Source of the DNA: Pocillopora verrucosa
Taxonomy: Eukaryota > Cnidaria > Anthozoa > Scleractinia > Pocilloporidae
Assembly: GCF_036669915.1 (NCBI RefSeq)
Contig: NC_089325.1
Span: 16,037,463-16,101,462, forward strand
Length of the DNA stretch: 64,000 bases
Direction of reading: 5' to 3'
The notes under the pieces are model-generated. The model saw only the letters and a program-made list of their open reading frames with translations, had not been told where the DNA came from and did no database searches. The number at the start of each line of letters is the position of its first letter. Positions within the stretch are counted from its first letter, which is position 1. Of this stretch, positions 47,501 to 60,300 are shown in pieces. The translations under genes were made by a program, and so were the position numbers.

Positions 47501-49436
47501 CAATACAAACATCTTCATGCCACAGGGAAATTATATTTTTCAATTGGGAATTCACAGGGGATGTCTGTAGTGAAATCAATGTGAATTAAGAGTTTCCAAA
47601 ACAGTCTCAGCAGGAGCAAAATATTTTGCTTTTAGTTAGGTTACATTTTTAATTTTGAGGTCACAAAACACTTCAAGCTCTAATTCATTTTGTCTATATC
47701 AGTCCAGATTGATAAAAAAGAACACAAAGTCATGTACATATAGGATGATTTTCTGATTTATTCCACAGCTCGTCGCATTTGGAAAGATTACTTTCCAGCA
47801 GTTAATGGAATAGTCTTCATTATTGATTGTGCCGATGGAGAGAGGCTTCCCGAGTCCAAAAGTGAATTAGAGGTTTGTGCTGTCTTGGAATTAGTAACTT
47901 CAAATCAAACATGTTTAACATGTATCTTATAATTTCCTTTACTCGAGTCAATTATTGATATGATTTTGAGGGTCTTTGGAGCTACATGTTCAAACACTGC
48001 TCTAACCATATGATGGTCTATACAAAGGCCATTGAATTTAAATATATTGTATATTTACATCTGTAGTTCACTCAAAAAAGATATACATGTATTTATAAGC
48101 AAAATTATAAACCATGGACACTACAGTGTACACTTGTGTGCTCTTTGGTAAAATAAAAAGAAAAGGTTCATGCAAGCAAAACATGTACAGTGTTTGGATG
48201 TTCAGAGGTGCATGTACAATCAAGGCAAGGAAGTGCTTAGGAATAGTGTAGCTTATATGAAGTTTTATTTTTTACTCTGCAGAGTTTGTTGGCTGATGAA
48301 CAGTTAGCAAGTTGCCCTGTTCTTCTTCTTGGTAACAAAATTGATATCCCTGGTGCTGCAAGTGAAGATGTCATTAGACAGTACTTTGGCCTTTATGGTC
48401 TCACCACAGGAAAGGTACTAAAGTCTCACTGAACTATCTGTGTAGTTGTTCTGAATGTCATTTTATGTTATGTTATGATACAGAACAATACTCTTCACAG
48501 AGCTTAAGTATAATTATTCTGATGTCTCAACATTAAGAAAAGGTGAATCAAATGTTCTTGTTCATCATTGATGTTACTTGCTTGTACTATTTTGATATGT
48601 TTCCTAAATTAATGTTTCTTTGTGCATGCAGTGTTCCTGGGTTTTAAATTGTAAAGGTGTATAAGATTAATAAATTGATTGAAGTGTCAAATCTATGGCA
48701 GTGCAGAACTACTAAGGGTTACAACACCATGGAATTTTTCATTCACTCTTAATGGCCACAAGTGCAGTTACAACTACTTGTAACCTTTATGTGGCATCCC
48801 TTAATTATGCCTTGTAAGCTTTTTACCATAGTATTGAATGTGCACCTACATGTAAGAAATAACAATGGCTTTCCCACAGGGAAATATTGCCGCTAAAGAT
48901 CTGCAAGCCCGGCCAATGGAATTGTATATGTGTAGTGTGTTAAAAAGACAGGGATATGGTGAAGGTAAGTTTTGCAGTAATGGATTGTGTATGGGTTACA
49001 TATGCAATATGTAGAGATTCATTGGCTTGCTGTGATACAGTTAAAACCCTTTCACTTGTAAGAGCTTGATGCAGATTATCCATTCTGTTTACCATGCATT
49101 TCTTATATTTAGACCTTTGAGAATTTGGTAGTAAATCAAGCATTATTTATTGGATATTATTCTGTATGCTCATGACCTGTCTGCTTGAAAACTAATCAAA
49201 ATTGTAAAGAGAAATGCTATTTTGGTCTCTCTTGGCAGTAAAATGGGGACAGTGATGAATGTGTAACTAATCCAAGCTAAGCCAAGTGTTCTTGCACTTA
49301 AACAATTTAGAGGTGGTCTCCATTCACTTTCTCAAAGACCTGCTTGTGTAGACTCTTAATTCTGAGAGAAAATTATAAATCAATTGTATTTTTTTCTTTT
49401 ATTTTAGGCTTTAGGTGGCTGGCCCAGTACATTTAA
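44527..49436 (+). CDS. SAR1: SAR1 small GTPase (COPII vesicle coat assembly), complete
   Basis: Seven coding exons join in phase: 44527-44569, 45657-45776, 46983-47048, 47769-47872, 48283-48414, 48880-48964 and 49408-49436, giving 192 residues (family about 190-198). SAR1-GTP inserts its N-terminal helix in the endoplasmic reticulum membrane and recruits Sec23/24. Seen here: an amphipathic start [15 protein letters not shown] without a myristoylation glycine, P-loop GLDNAGKTT 27-35, switch I with HVPTLHPT 48-55, switch II DLGGHKQ 70-76 with the catalytic histidine H74, NKID 129-132, and the C-terminus RWLAQYI. K75 replaces the Glu usual in vertebrates. A non-coding 5' exon is likely, ending AG|GTAAG at 43922, with acceptor at 44513 giving 44514 as the start of the first coding exon. 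AATAAA lies at 49528-49533. The gene converges on WDR19. Confidence 0.95.
45935..46408. mobile_element. 464-bp non-autonomous TIR element in SAR1 intron 2
   Basis: The element spans 45940-46403. Ends are CAGGGCGTGAAATT and, in complement, CAGGGTGTGAAATT (one mismatch in 14). Exact 5-base direct repeats AGGGT flank it (45935-45939 and 46404-46408). The interior is also partly self-complementary, with repeated GGT(C/T)GCCAT/ATGGCAACC-like motifs near both ends. No coding capacity. Superfamily uncertain: the CAGGG ends recall hAT, but a 5-base duplication does not. Confidence 0.7.
47185..47340. repeat. Inverted pair of the Penelope/hammerhead-associated repeat in SAR1 intron 3
   Basis: Two copies face each other. 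AGAGTTTAAAGGCAGATATT...AGCCCTTTGTCG (47188-47229) is matched by the complement of CGAAGGGCTAGCACTCGAAA...CCTTTAAACTCTT (47240-47278), with a short loop. The plus-strand copy keeps GAAAC and TGACGAAGGGCTAG, and lacks only the leading CU of the CUGANGA block. It is followed by the characteristic GGTCAATTTACGTTTTCAACT. Confidence 0.7.
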
Positions 49437-51396
49437 AATTTCAGTTTTTGTAATTTATGGAACTTGATGCAGTGTCCTTGAAAAAAAAAGAAGAAGAAAA
49501 AAGAAACTGGAAAGGCAGAGGATGTGAAATAAAGAACACAAGCTGCATTTGTATTATCAGAGGATACTCTTTCCTAAATCATAGCTAGAGATGGACCAAC
49601 CACAATTTCCTGTTTCATGATTGTGACCAACACCAATGCAAAGTTAAACTGGATGTGCTGGTATATCTTTAAACTTGAATGAATTCGTTCTATCCAGATT
49701 AGCTTGGTAATGGCATCAACAGCAGAATTAGGAACAAAAGTTATTTTGATTAGAATTTAATGTAATCTCTAACAGTTTCCTTTATTTCTGTCCATAAAAT
49801 TCTACATGCAATTGTCTTTGATGCAGTAAATGCTCTCCAACTGATAAAAAGTAATACACCATGCTTTAATATGCTGTGGCTTATTTAAATGTGGTTTTGT
49901 GTTCCCAAAGTCAATGGGCAGACTGATTTGTAAAGGGTAGGAGATTTTGTTTTAATTTAGAGTAAACAAGGTGCCCTGTTATTTTCATCAAGTGTTGGTA
50001 ATGCCATCCTCTTCCTGCATTGGAGCTAGTTATGTTAGTACAGAATAGTACTAGTGAAATATGCAACTTGGCTCAAGTCAGCTTGATTAGTTGCATAATT
50101 CAGCCTTCACGTGAGGAGTAGCCTTGACTCGATGAAAATAAAGGAGAATGTTTTTCATCAACATTTCTCAAAACAGGAGACTTAAAACAATTATATATGT
50201 TTAGATTTTATCAGCTAGGTATTGTTGCCTTCTCAGGGTAGGCTAGGCAAAACAGTTGTGTAATGTTTTTTTCTTCGAAGTCTGGACACAGGTATTTTCT
50301 GTTTTGCCTAGAAAACAATACTGATTAATTTACACAAGGTAGTTATGTGGAAAGTACCACAGATCTGAACCTTGACAGTTCCACAGTCAAACACAAGTCT
50401 GTTAAACAATTGGATATCCCAAATTAGCACATCCAGTTGATTTATGATTTCAATGGCTGACACGACATTTCCTTCAATTTTTTTCTTTTCGTTTTTTCCT
50501 TCTTATTTTGGCAGTCTGTGTGGTTGTTGTCACTTTGTACTCAACTCCACTGGTGTTAAAAGATTGAATTGTAAGTTTGATGTGCTGTGATGAAAAATGC
50601 ATGTGGAACTGGATGGGTGAAGATTCAATTAACTTGATATTTTTGAGTGCAAGAGGACGTCCAACTTACCAAACTGACTGGTTAGATTTTCCGACATAAT
50701 TTTGAGTCCTCTTGTAAGATTACACATGTACATTAACTTCAATGCAAAATAATTATTTTATATGTACAATATTAAAGAACTGAAATAGTGAGCAGCAGCC
50801 AGAGCAATATTAATATCTGTCTCTATGCAACCGTTTCGGTTAACCCCTCATGAAATGTCTAACTATCACAAAAGCAGCTGAGTTTATATAAACATCTTAC
50901 TAATGCTCTTAACTTTGTCAACTGTAACAAGAATTGCGTATTTAAACTTAATAACGGTTCGGAAAAATAGCGTGACAGAAAATTATGCAGATGTAAGATT
51001 GTGGTCTTGTCCTTCCTGCTACCTACAAATGTATTTCTGGCCACTTCGTATTTTCCTGGAAGACAATATGGCGCGTTTAGATTATGCAATGAGCCTCTAA
51101 AGGAAAAATGTAAACCATTCTCTCTCCTAACAAAATTTCGAGTCCGCAAGTTTGGAGTGGTTTAGCTTCCGGACTCAACATTGTGGTAGAGGAAAAAATT
51201 ATCTCACAACAAATTTGTTGAGTACATCTAACGTGTTTTTATTGGCGACAAAGTACCATTCGCATGCTATTTATTACTTAAATTCTAACCATCTCATGCG
51301 ATCGAAAAAAGAGAGAGATCCAAGAAGCGATGATTATTTACAGTTAAATACAACTCCAAGGTAGCATTTCGCAGAACTCGTGTTCTGGCTCGATTC
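49437..51396. other. SAR1 3' UTR and convergent intergenic spacer
   Basis: AATAAA at 49528 is the first likely SAR1 poly(A) signal, and another AATAAA lies near 50140. No exon was found. The WDR19 3' UTR must lie at the right side, on the minus strand. Confidence 0.5.
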
Positions 51397-54300
51397 TCAG
51401 TCTTGATCTGCAGTCTTCAAATACGGTGATGGATCCTTGATTGGTTTCACTTCCGTGGCTGCTATGCTTTGGGAGCACATTGGGCACACTGTTTCACTGG
51501 CCTCCAGTAGACTGCAATAAATGTAAAAAAGTAATACCTTTACTGCGGTGAAAACCTACCAAGAAATAAACTGACACTTTGCACAGTCGCACACCATAGG
51601 AAGCTTAGAAATAGTGGAGTTTGCGCGCGCTGCGGATCCTAAATCTAAGAAAATTTGGTCATGCCATCATAGTCACACGAGTGACTACCGCCACGTTCCT
51701 ATTCAAGTATGCGAGCCCCAAAGAGAAAGAAAAAACAAAGTAGAGCCTTCCCACGCTCCTCGATAAATACAAACATTTAGAACCTCAAAATCAACAATTA
51801 TTAAGCCAATGAAAACTTAACTCCCGAAAGTGTGCGTTCATTCAAGAAATTAACAATCATAATTTTCTGACTTGGGTTGAGGCCTTCCGAATTGTTTGAA
51901 AATTCTACTCATATTTGAAACATGGCATTAACTGACGATATTACGTCGCTCTTCAATGATTAACCTCCTTTTATGACGAATAACGAAGAAAAAACAATTA
52001 GAGCGCCGGTTTAAAGCCAGGTTATATCTTTATATGATACAAACACCAACCTCATAAGTTCCGAGTGAAGAGCAGGGAACGAACAGTTAGGACACATTGT
52101 CCAGTTGTCTTTAACCATATGACGACCCTGTGAAATAAAACAGTATTGAAAAACGCGGTCACAGGTAAGAAACGAGAGGAAGCTATTAAGCGAGATATAA
52201 AGACTGACGGAAAGTCACGACATATTCCCAGAATTTTTGTGAGAGTCAATCAAAAGTTCCGCGAATAGTCCCTTTTAGGGTCACTCGGAACATCCGCTGA
52301 CTAAGACCGTGAAGGCTCACGCTGGTGCACGAAAGTGAGGCTTATCCTGAGTCGCATCTCGTCTGTTCACCACACAATCGCTAATATAATCGAAAATGGA
52401 GCACAAAACTACTAGAAAGAAGCAAGCGAGACGAGGAAAGGAGTGTGCGGCCTCTGAATGTACGAATACAGAATATTTACGCACTGGAAAATCGTCTGGC
52501 TTGCGATTTTTTCACTTCCCGAAAAAGCGTTCATTAATACAGCGATGGTGCAACCTTATCAAGAGACACAACGGTCGAGATGGGTTCGTAGTTACTTCAA
52601 ATACTGTTATTTGCGAACAGCATTTTCCTGCTAGTGACATCTTCAAACGTCCAGGAGGAAGTAGAAGTAGATTACGTGATGGTAAGAGTTTATATAAGTT
52701 GATTCAGCTAAGTTGTAGCTGCTTTACGTAAACGAGTCCATTCTCAAATTATAAACACAATGAACTGATAAAATATATTCATTTCAGGAGCTGAACCATC
52801 GATATTTCGGTGGACGTCTGGTATCTGTAAACAGAAAAGAGCGTCACCAAAACTACGAATCCCAATGTCAGTCAATTCGACAGACACCACAACTTCAAAA
52901 GTGACAACAACCGAACCAACAACCACCACAACTTCAAAAGGGACAACAACCGAACCAACAACCACCACATCAACATGTAATACGACTGTAAATATGGGCT
53001 ACGAAACCTTTCAGAATTCGATTGAACCGGAGGACCAGGAAGTGTTTCATGTTGAAGCAATTCATTCAGAATGCTTGCCTTCACTTATGGTAACATAAAC
53101 CATAATTAATTAACCATAGTTAATTATGCATAAACCTTAGAAAGTTGTCCTAAAATAACCATAAAGCTTGCATCTTTGTGCTGCAATGTTCTTTAATGTA
53201 CATGGCAAACAACCTACGTTATCACATGAAAAAGCTAGTTTGTGTAAATAGGTTGAAACCAGTTTAATTTTGATTTCATATTTTTTTTAGTGTGATGTGT
53301 CAACCCAAACTGATATCTCATGGCCTCTGCTGTCCAACTGTGCACCTATTTCTCATGACCATAACTATGCATTTGAACTGAATAAGTCACCAAACAACAG
53401 CACTGAGTACATATTGACTATGGAAGAAAGGTTACAAGTACAGACTGAGATGGTTGATAATCTACAAAAGAAAGTTGGCAACCTACAACAAGAACTAGAG
53501 GAGTACAAAGATCGTGAATTTAAACTGGATAATTTTAAAGATGACAATGATGCAATTACATTTTACACTGGCTTTCCAAGCTATGAGACTTTAATAGGAT
53601 TTTATGAATATTTCAAAGAAAAACTTGCAAAGCTGCAATACTGGAATAAATGCAATGCACCAGATTCATATGCGTATCAAGAAGAGGGAAGAAGAAAGCC
53701 TGGGCCAAAGCGAAAACTTTCACCACTTACTGAATTTTTTATGGTTTTGGTAAGATTGAAAGTTGGTCTCTTTGTTAAGGATATTGCAAGTAGGTTTGGA
53801 ATATCTCCTGGACAATTTTCCAGAATATTTTGTACCTGGGTGAACTTTCTAAAGCTAGAATTGCAGTTGGTATTTCCCTTTCCTTCACAGTATCTTGTAA
53901 GGAAGAACATGCCTGATCAGTTTAGATTGTATCCAACTACTCGTATCATTCTTGATTGCACTGAGCTTTATGTTGAAGTTCCATCTTCAATGCTTGCACA
54001 GTCACAGACATGGTCCAACTACAAGCATCATAACACTTTCAAAGTATTAGTAGGAATATCACCAAATGGTCAAGTGACATTTGTGTCAAAGCTATGGGGT
54101 GGCCGTGTTTCTGACAAGGAAATCACACAACAATCAGGAGTGATGCACTTATTAGAACCTGGGGACAATGTAATGGCTGACAGAGGATTTGATATTGGTG
54201 GTATTTTGCCACCAGGCTGTCACCTGAATATCCCACCTTTTAAGGGCATCAGAGACCAGCTGACAGCTGATGAAGTCCAGGAAACAGCCCGCATTGCATC

Positions 54301-57300
54301 AGTGAGGATACATGTTGAGCGTGCTATTGGTCGCATAAAGAACTATCATATTCTAGAAGGTACTTTACCTTTGAGTTTAGCACACGTAGCCGATCAAATA
54401 TTTTTTGTATGTGCTTATCTTACTAACTTTTTAACTCCTCTTCTTGAGCCTCAAATGTGAAGTTGATTTACATCTACTGTCAAAAATATACAATATATGC
54501 TTATGCAAATGATTAATTGAATTAAATGATGTCATCAATGACAACTGAATACTGAAATAATAAACATGTGAGGCAATAACATTTACAATGATACTGTTAC
54601 TACTACTTTGCAGTTAATAATATTCCAATTTGAAGTTGTGTTAACTAACTCCAGCATAAAAGAAATAGTTTTTTTAAATTCTCTTGGTTAATGCAATATT
54701 GTAGTTGTGTACATTTTTACATACCATGAACTGTGATAAAGAATATATTACATAATACTGAGGCTGAAGTTGCTGTCAATGGAACTGTAAAATGGAATGT
54801 CCCCCTGATTATGAAAATCCATCTGTCCAATAATAGTTTGAAAGGTTATATCACAAGCATGTCTGATACACTCCAATAACTTAATATTCTAACACAACAG
54901 TAGAATTGATTCAAGAAGTAAACTCAAACAAAAAGCATGCTAAGCTATTAATATTTTACTTTTACTCTCAGTTTTTATGGTAGAGGCACTTGAACTTGCC
55001 ATTAAGCAAAAACTACAAAGTACAAACTAATAACAAACCTATGCCACTTGTGGATTCTTGGTATATGGCTTTGACATAACTTATGATCTATGTCTATTCC
55101 TTTTTGTTGCATACAAAATGTCTGTCCTGGTGCATGGAAAGTATCTAGGAACCCACAGTACCTATTCATTCTTAGTTAATATAAAATGAAGAAGACTAAG
55201 AACTTCTTGTCGTGTAAGGCTGCCACCCTCCATGGTTATAAAGACGGACCCCTCTTTTAACCCTTCTTGTCAGAACTTCGGGTAAAAATGCCCGACGATA
55301 GAAGTAATCCAGCTTTGGTAGAGCTTCCTTGTGCCACCACTGTTTGTCAAATACTATCCTTTGTATGTAGAGGTTGTCTGCTCCAAACCATACAACAAAA
55401 TCTACCCATTGCAAACATGAAACATACATCTGCCCTTGGACTTGATAGTAATACTGGTGTCCTATCTTCAATGTAGGCATCCCAGGCTTCAAAGTCATAC
55501 AAAAATTCTTGTCTTGACAAGCCTCTTCAATTGTCATACCTTGTTTAGAGTATGGACATTTGATTTCGAGGCCACCTTTCTTACAGTGTGCCAAAGGATC
55601 ATAAACCATTCTGTCCAAGCTAGCCCCCAATCCTGGTCTAATCTTTGATATGTAAGTCCCAACTTTCCAAACTGTCAAGCCTGTGTTTCCTTGGGAGTGT
55701 TTGTATTTAATATAATCATTGATAGCATTATCTTCATGCATGTGACCATACTGTAATGCTGAAACATTAGTGGTTTCTTCAATTTTGTACATGATTTGCT
55801 TTAAAAGTTTATCAGGTTCAACTTTTCTCTTAGCAGCAGCTTTGAAATTTGACGCAGTTAGTTTCTCCTGTTTTAGTTCCCTCCAAAAAGTATTGTCCTG
55901 GCCCCGTGACAACCTTTCTATTCTTTCAACATCATTGTCAGTTATTCTCTCTTCATATATATCAATCATTGACTTGAATTTCTTTGTTGCAATGTCATAA
56001 TCGTCATTGAATGGTAAGTCCATGTCATCATGTTCTGAGGTAAGTTCTACCATTTCTATACAATTAAGTGGTACACATTCACATGTACTGTCAACAATAA
56101 CATTTTGACTGTCCAGGCTTGGCTTGATATCATGAAATAGAAAAAGAGAGCTACTTGGTAAGTGCTGGCTAAGTTTCACAAGCATAGAGTTTAATTTTGC
56201 TTTATTGAGCACTCTATCACATGGGGCTCTTGGATCATACACACTTGATTTAACAGAAGTTCTGTTGTCCTTTCCATATCTGTACTTCACAATGTTGATG
56301 TCATCAACAGGTTTTGCAGCCACTTTACTATTTCTTGGCACATTCCATGCACACAGCCTTGAAGTACATGTTACTGGTTCACTGCGATTTTGTAGTCCCT
56401 GTCTGTTGAAGTCTTCGATGGCAAAGAGAATACCACCAACATGGTTGCATTGGCCATGGCCACCAGAACCTAACCTGTCAAAAAATACATTTATAATAAA
56501 AATAATGAAGTGGTATTTGAGACAAGACATGAAATTACAGGTTCGATAAAATAATATAAACATGCTAAAAGACCTTTATATTCATTGAATTACATTGATT
56601 CAATATTTTACCGTCTACAATCGGATTCACACATTCATACATCACTGTATGGAAAGAGGTTTGCATAGTTTTGCACTAGTATTTCTACTCGTAAACATGT
56701 ACAGTAGGTATAAACAATTCATAAAATAAGCAACTGAAAATATATCATATAATCTTACCCTGCAGGGCACTTACAAGCAGCCCTCAGTACTTCGCCTTTG
56801 TTTGAAAATACTATTGCGACTGAGTATTTTGTTTGCTTCATAGAAGCCAAAACTTCTCCTTTGATGTAGACAAGTCCTCCAACTTCTGCAAGCTCCAAAT
56901 CTTTGATATGACCTTCGGCAAAAAACTGGAAAGCTTTCAATTTCTTATAGCCACTAGTCTTCAGAGCGATGTGATCATACTTGTTTGTTTGTATGACCAA
57001 GTAGTCGTATAGACGGACAAAGTCAAACGCTGGCAAATTTCTCAAGTCCTTCTGCCACAGATTGTTCCCTTTGACATCTCTAATTAGAGTATCATAGCTT
57101 AAGTCATTGTCTTTGCTCTTGTGTGGAGCAGATAGTTCTAAAAACTGCGCTTCTGCTGTCTTTGAAGTCGATGGAGTGTCACATGTGCTCGACGCCAAGA
57201 CGCCACAAATTCTTTCTACCAGATCGCTCTTTTTCCCGCTAACTTTTTGACCAGACTGTTTCAGAATTTCCTTCAGCTCATATAAAGTTTTCTTTTGAAG

Positions 57301-60300
57301 TTCCTGTCGATTAATATCTCCCAATGTGAAGTGTTCGCTTGAATTTTCGCGGTCTTCTGCCATTACGAACTTGGCAACATTAGCCGATTCAGGATAAGCC
57401 TCAATTCCATGTTATCGCGCGACTGCGATAATTAGAGTCAGCCGCGATTCTAAATAACTCCCAACTGGACTATTTGCCTGCAATAGGCTTTGCATCATTG
57501 CTAATTAATTCTCTGTCACTAAATTTCTAGAATTGCCGTAATACCACAATATAGCTCAAGAAACATGTTAGTACACAAGCGAGACATTTTTGCAAGTGAA
57601 CGAGGCAAACCACGAAATATTAGATCCCAGTCTCTGGCGGTTGTTTGGCCCACGGGCTTCCGCTATTCAGTTGTTACTCACCGTGATAATACAGTAAGGT
57701 ATGGTGTTTTTACATTCTGGACAGTCCAGTTTAGTCTGAGGTACTTCGTTGCCGCAGTAAGGACAAGGATCTTGAGGTTCGTCCTCTTCCGTCTTGTCTG
57801 GTTTCCTGAAAGCAGAGTTAATCGTAGGACACTGAAATAAAACTGAAGAACTGGAAACAATCTGTTGGACAAACTTGCTGGACAAATTGATAATCAAAGG
57901 AAAGACTTCGTCAGATTTCTGAATGGTTCTAAATAAAAACCTTGGTGCCGATTAAACGAACGAAGCTGTGCCTTTTCCGCGGTTTTAAACAACAAATGGA
58001 TCCCGATGTTTTTGTGGAAAATGTTTCTTGGAAGCCTTCAGGACACTGTTCACAAATACCAAGGTTTTCAGACAAAAAGTTTGGCTAAATTTTAAGTAGT
58101 TTAGATGGCTGTTTTGCTAGTCATTGGTCAAACTATGTTTAAATAGCCGGCTCTGAAAAGTTTTACCTGACAATTTGTTCAATCTTTTTTTTGTACTTGA
58201 GGTCAATCTTTTGACGATATTCAGGTCTCATCAACATGGCCGCATAGCTGAAGGAAGAATTTTTCAGTCCCGACCTATGGCACTCGATAACGGTGGACGT
58301 CAGTATGGGAACAACGTCTGAGGAAGAGAAAGTAATGAAAAAAAACATAAATCATAATAAATCGAGAAAAGTTAGTCAAAAAATGAACCAAAGGACCAAA
58401 GAATGAAGGTAGAACCATCATTACCCTTAGGGGGAGATTTTATTTATCCCTTTAATTCCCAGATCAAATAGTTAATTCTCTCCTCAAACTGTTATACATT
58501 TCCTTGTACATCTAACGCGAAAATTTGATGTTAGATCAAGAAAAAAACTTCTTCATGATAAGTTTGAGTATTCTCACTGCCCGTTGCTGGATAAGGTTAC
58601 ATGTTTCAAAATAACTTTTGGGAGTTAAAGGGTTAAGTTAAGACACAGGCGCCACACTAAAGTGATGTATTTGTAGTGACAATATGTTTATCCTTGGACT
58701 CGTATGGATTGCGGAAAATAAACTGAAATGATGAAATGAACGTCGTAGTGATGTTAGGCAATGATTTATGGAATTCGAGAAGACTTTGACACGATATAAA
58801 CTCTCGTCATTTTAAATTTCACTTCATTTCATTTATGCAGTTCATGTGTATTCTTTCACCACCACATCTTATTTCCAACTCGTAACAGGAACATATTAGC
58901 CTACAACAGATCTGCATGCTCACAATGTCAGTGCCTTCAGTAGCTGCTTAGTTTCGTTAAGCAATCGCACCACCATTGCGAAGGTCATAAATTCAAATCC
59001 TGTTCAAATCAGGAATACTTTTCAGGCGTCTTCTATAAATTGTACAAATTTCGAAACATCCCAGCAAGCATTATTTCTTCGCTTTACACTTATCTATTTT
59101 TTCAGAAAATGTATTTTCACGAAAAGGAAGCAAGTTACACATGACTGTTTTAGCACACAAAAATTTTTGAAGGTAAGTCGAGTGAATACACTCTGCTCCC
59201 CTAAAAAGGTGTGTAAAAATATTGGGAAATGCACTATGCTGCAAGAATCAGAGTTTTAAGAGGCACCCAATCCAACTTTGCGCACTACTAAAAAAATAAA
59301 CAGTTCAAGTAGAACACGAATGTTCAACACTTACGTGCAGGGAACTTGCTGATGTTATTAGCCACCCTAATCAACATACGGGCACCCTTCATGTGATCAC
59401 CTCGTTTCACATGTAGCTGAAAGAGAATAAACAAAACAATTGTTACTCTCACACGCAGGCAGAATAAACACAATTATGGAAAACCAGGTATCACATCTCA
59501 GCGTAGACTGAGAAGTGAAAGTAAACTAAATGCTAAGTTGAGAAAGTAAGCAAAACGGAAAAAAATACATAGCTTTGAGATAGCTTTGCTTGTGTTTGAA
59601 GACCACGAGGAAGCGGATCATTTCGTTTGTTATCGAGAATTATCGGTTAATCATCGCCGCGTCGCGAGTCCGAACTATGATAGCTTCGTGTGCTGATTGG
59701 CTCCATTGAATATCCTATTGCTACTTACTAAATTAAAGAAAACTGGCATGATACCAATAATGACTAAGTGCCTACGCAGTAGCCCCAAAAACGGAACAAA
59801 ACCGAACGCACAAGTCTGGAAGAAAAAATTAAATGAATGGCGTCTTCCCATAATTAACAAAAGTATAGACGCGTGTGTTGTCGAGCTTTTCCTACGTGCA
59901 ATTCTTTTGTTGATATTAGGCAAGTGTTGCTGAAGTAAGACCTGAGGGAAGGGGATGACAAACAGGCCACAGGAAAACAGTTACTGCTATCAGCAAGTCC
60001 TACATACCTTGACCAAAATGTAACTATGAAGGATCATCAGATTCTGCATCATCTCCGCGGGAATTTTTATCTTGTGATCAGTAAGTTCTGCCGGGAAATT
60101 GTAAGAGTAAATTCGAAGATCGTTCAAGCAAAACAGTAAACTTCATACGTCTGGAGTGTATTATCAGATTAACAACAAAAGGAACGAGTGGTTTTTTCTT
60201 TTGTATATGGTATTTAAGCCGACAACAAGACGATGTCTATATTTCATTCATCTAAAATTTAGACGTAAGGGATATTCCAAAGTAGGTAGTAGGGAAGTTA

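Larger units (their letters stand above)
52268..57470. mobile_element. ISL2EU-type DNA transposon, apparently complete, inside a WDR19 intron
   Basis: It encodes two convergent genes diagnostic of ISL2EU: a THAP-DDE transposase (plus) and a YqaJ-type nuclease protein (minus). Ends are imperfect inverted repeats. The left starts GTCCCTTTTAGGGTCACTCG. The complement of the right starts GTCCAGTTGGGAGTTATTT. They share GTCC, GGG/GGA, GAA and GCTGACT at matching offsets. A 14-base block GAGGCTTATCCTGA is inverted at 52337-52350 and 57389-57402, ending 83 and 82 bases from the respective termini. TA dinucleotides flank both ends (52266-52267, 57471-57472), a likely 2-bp duplication, though the preceding AA/TT makes the exact border uncertain. 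Without it the host intron would be about 350 bp. Both genes are open, so it may be active or recently so. Confidence 0.88.

Noticed and set aside
57565..57840. 91-codon plus frame
   Set aside because: Antisense to the WDR19 zinc-ribbon exon (57805-57682).
58930..59030. tRNA-like look (AATTCAAATCCTGTTC) in a WDR19 intron
   Set aside because: Only a weak B-box-like motif; no acceptor or D arm could be paired.
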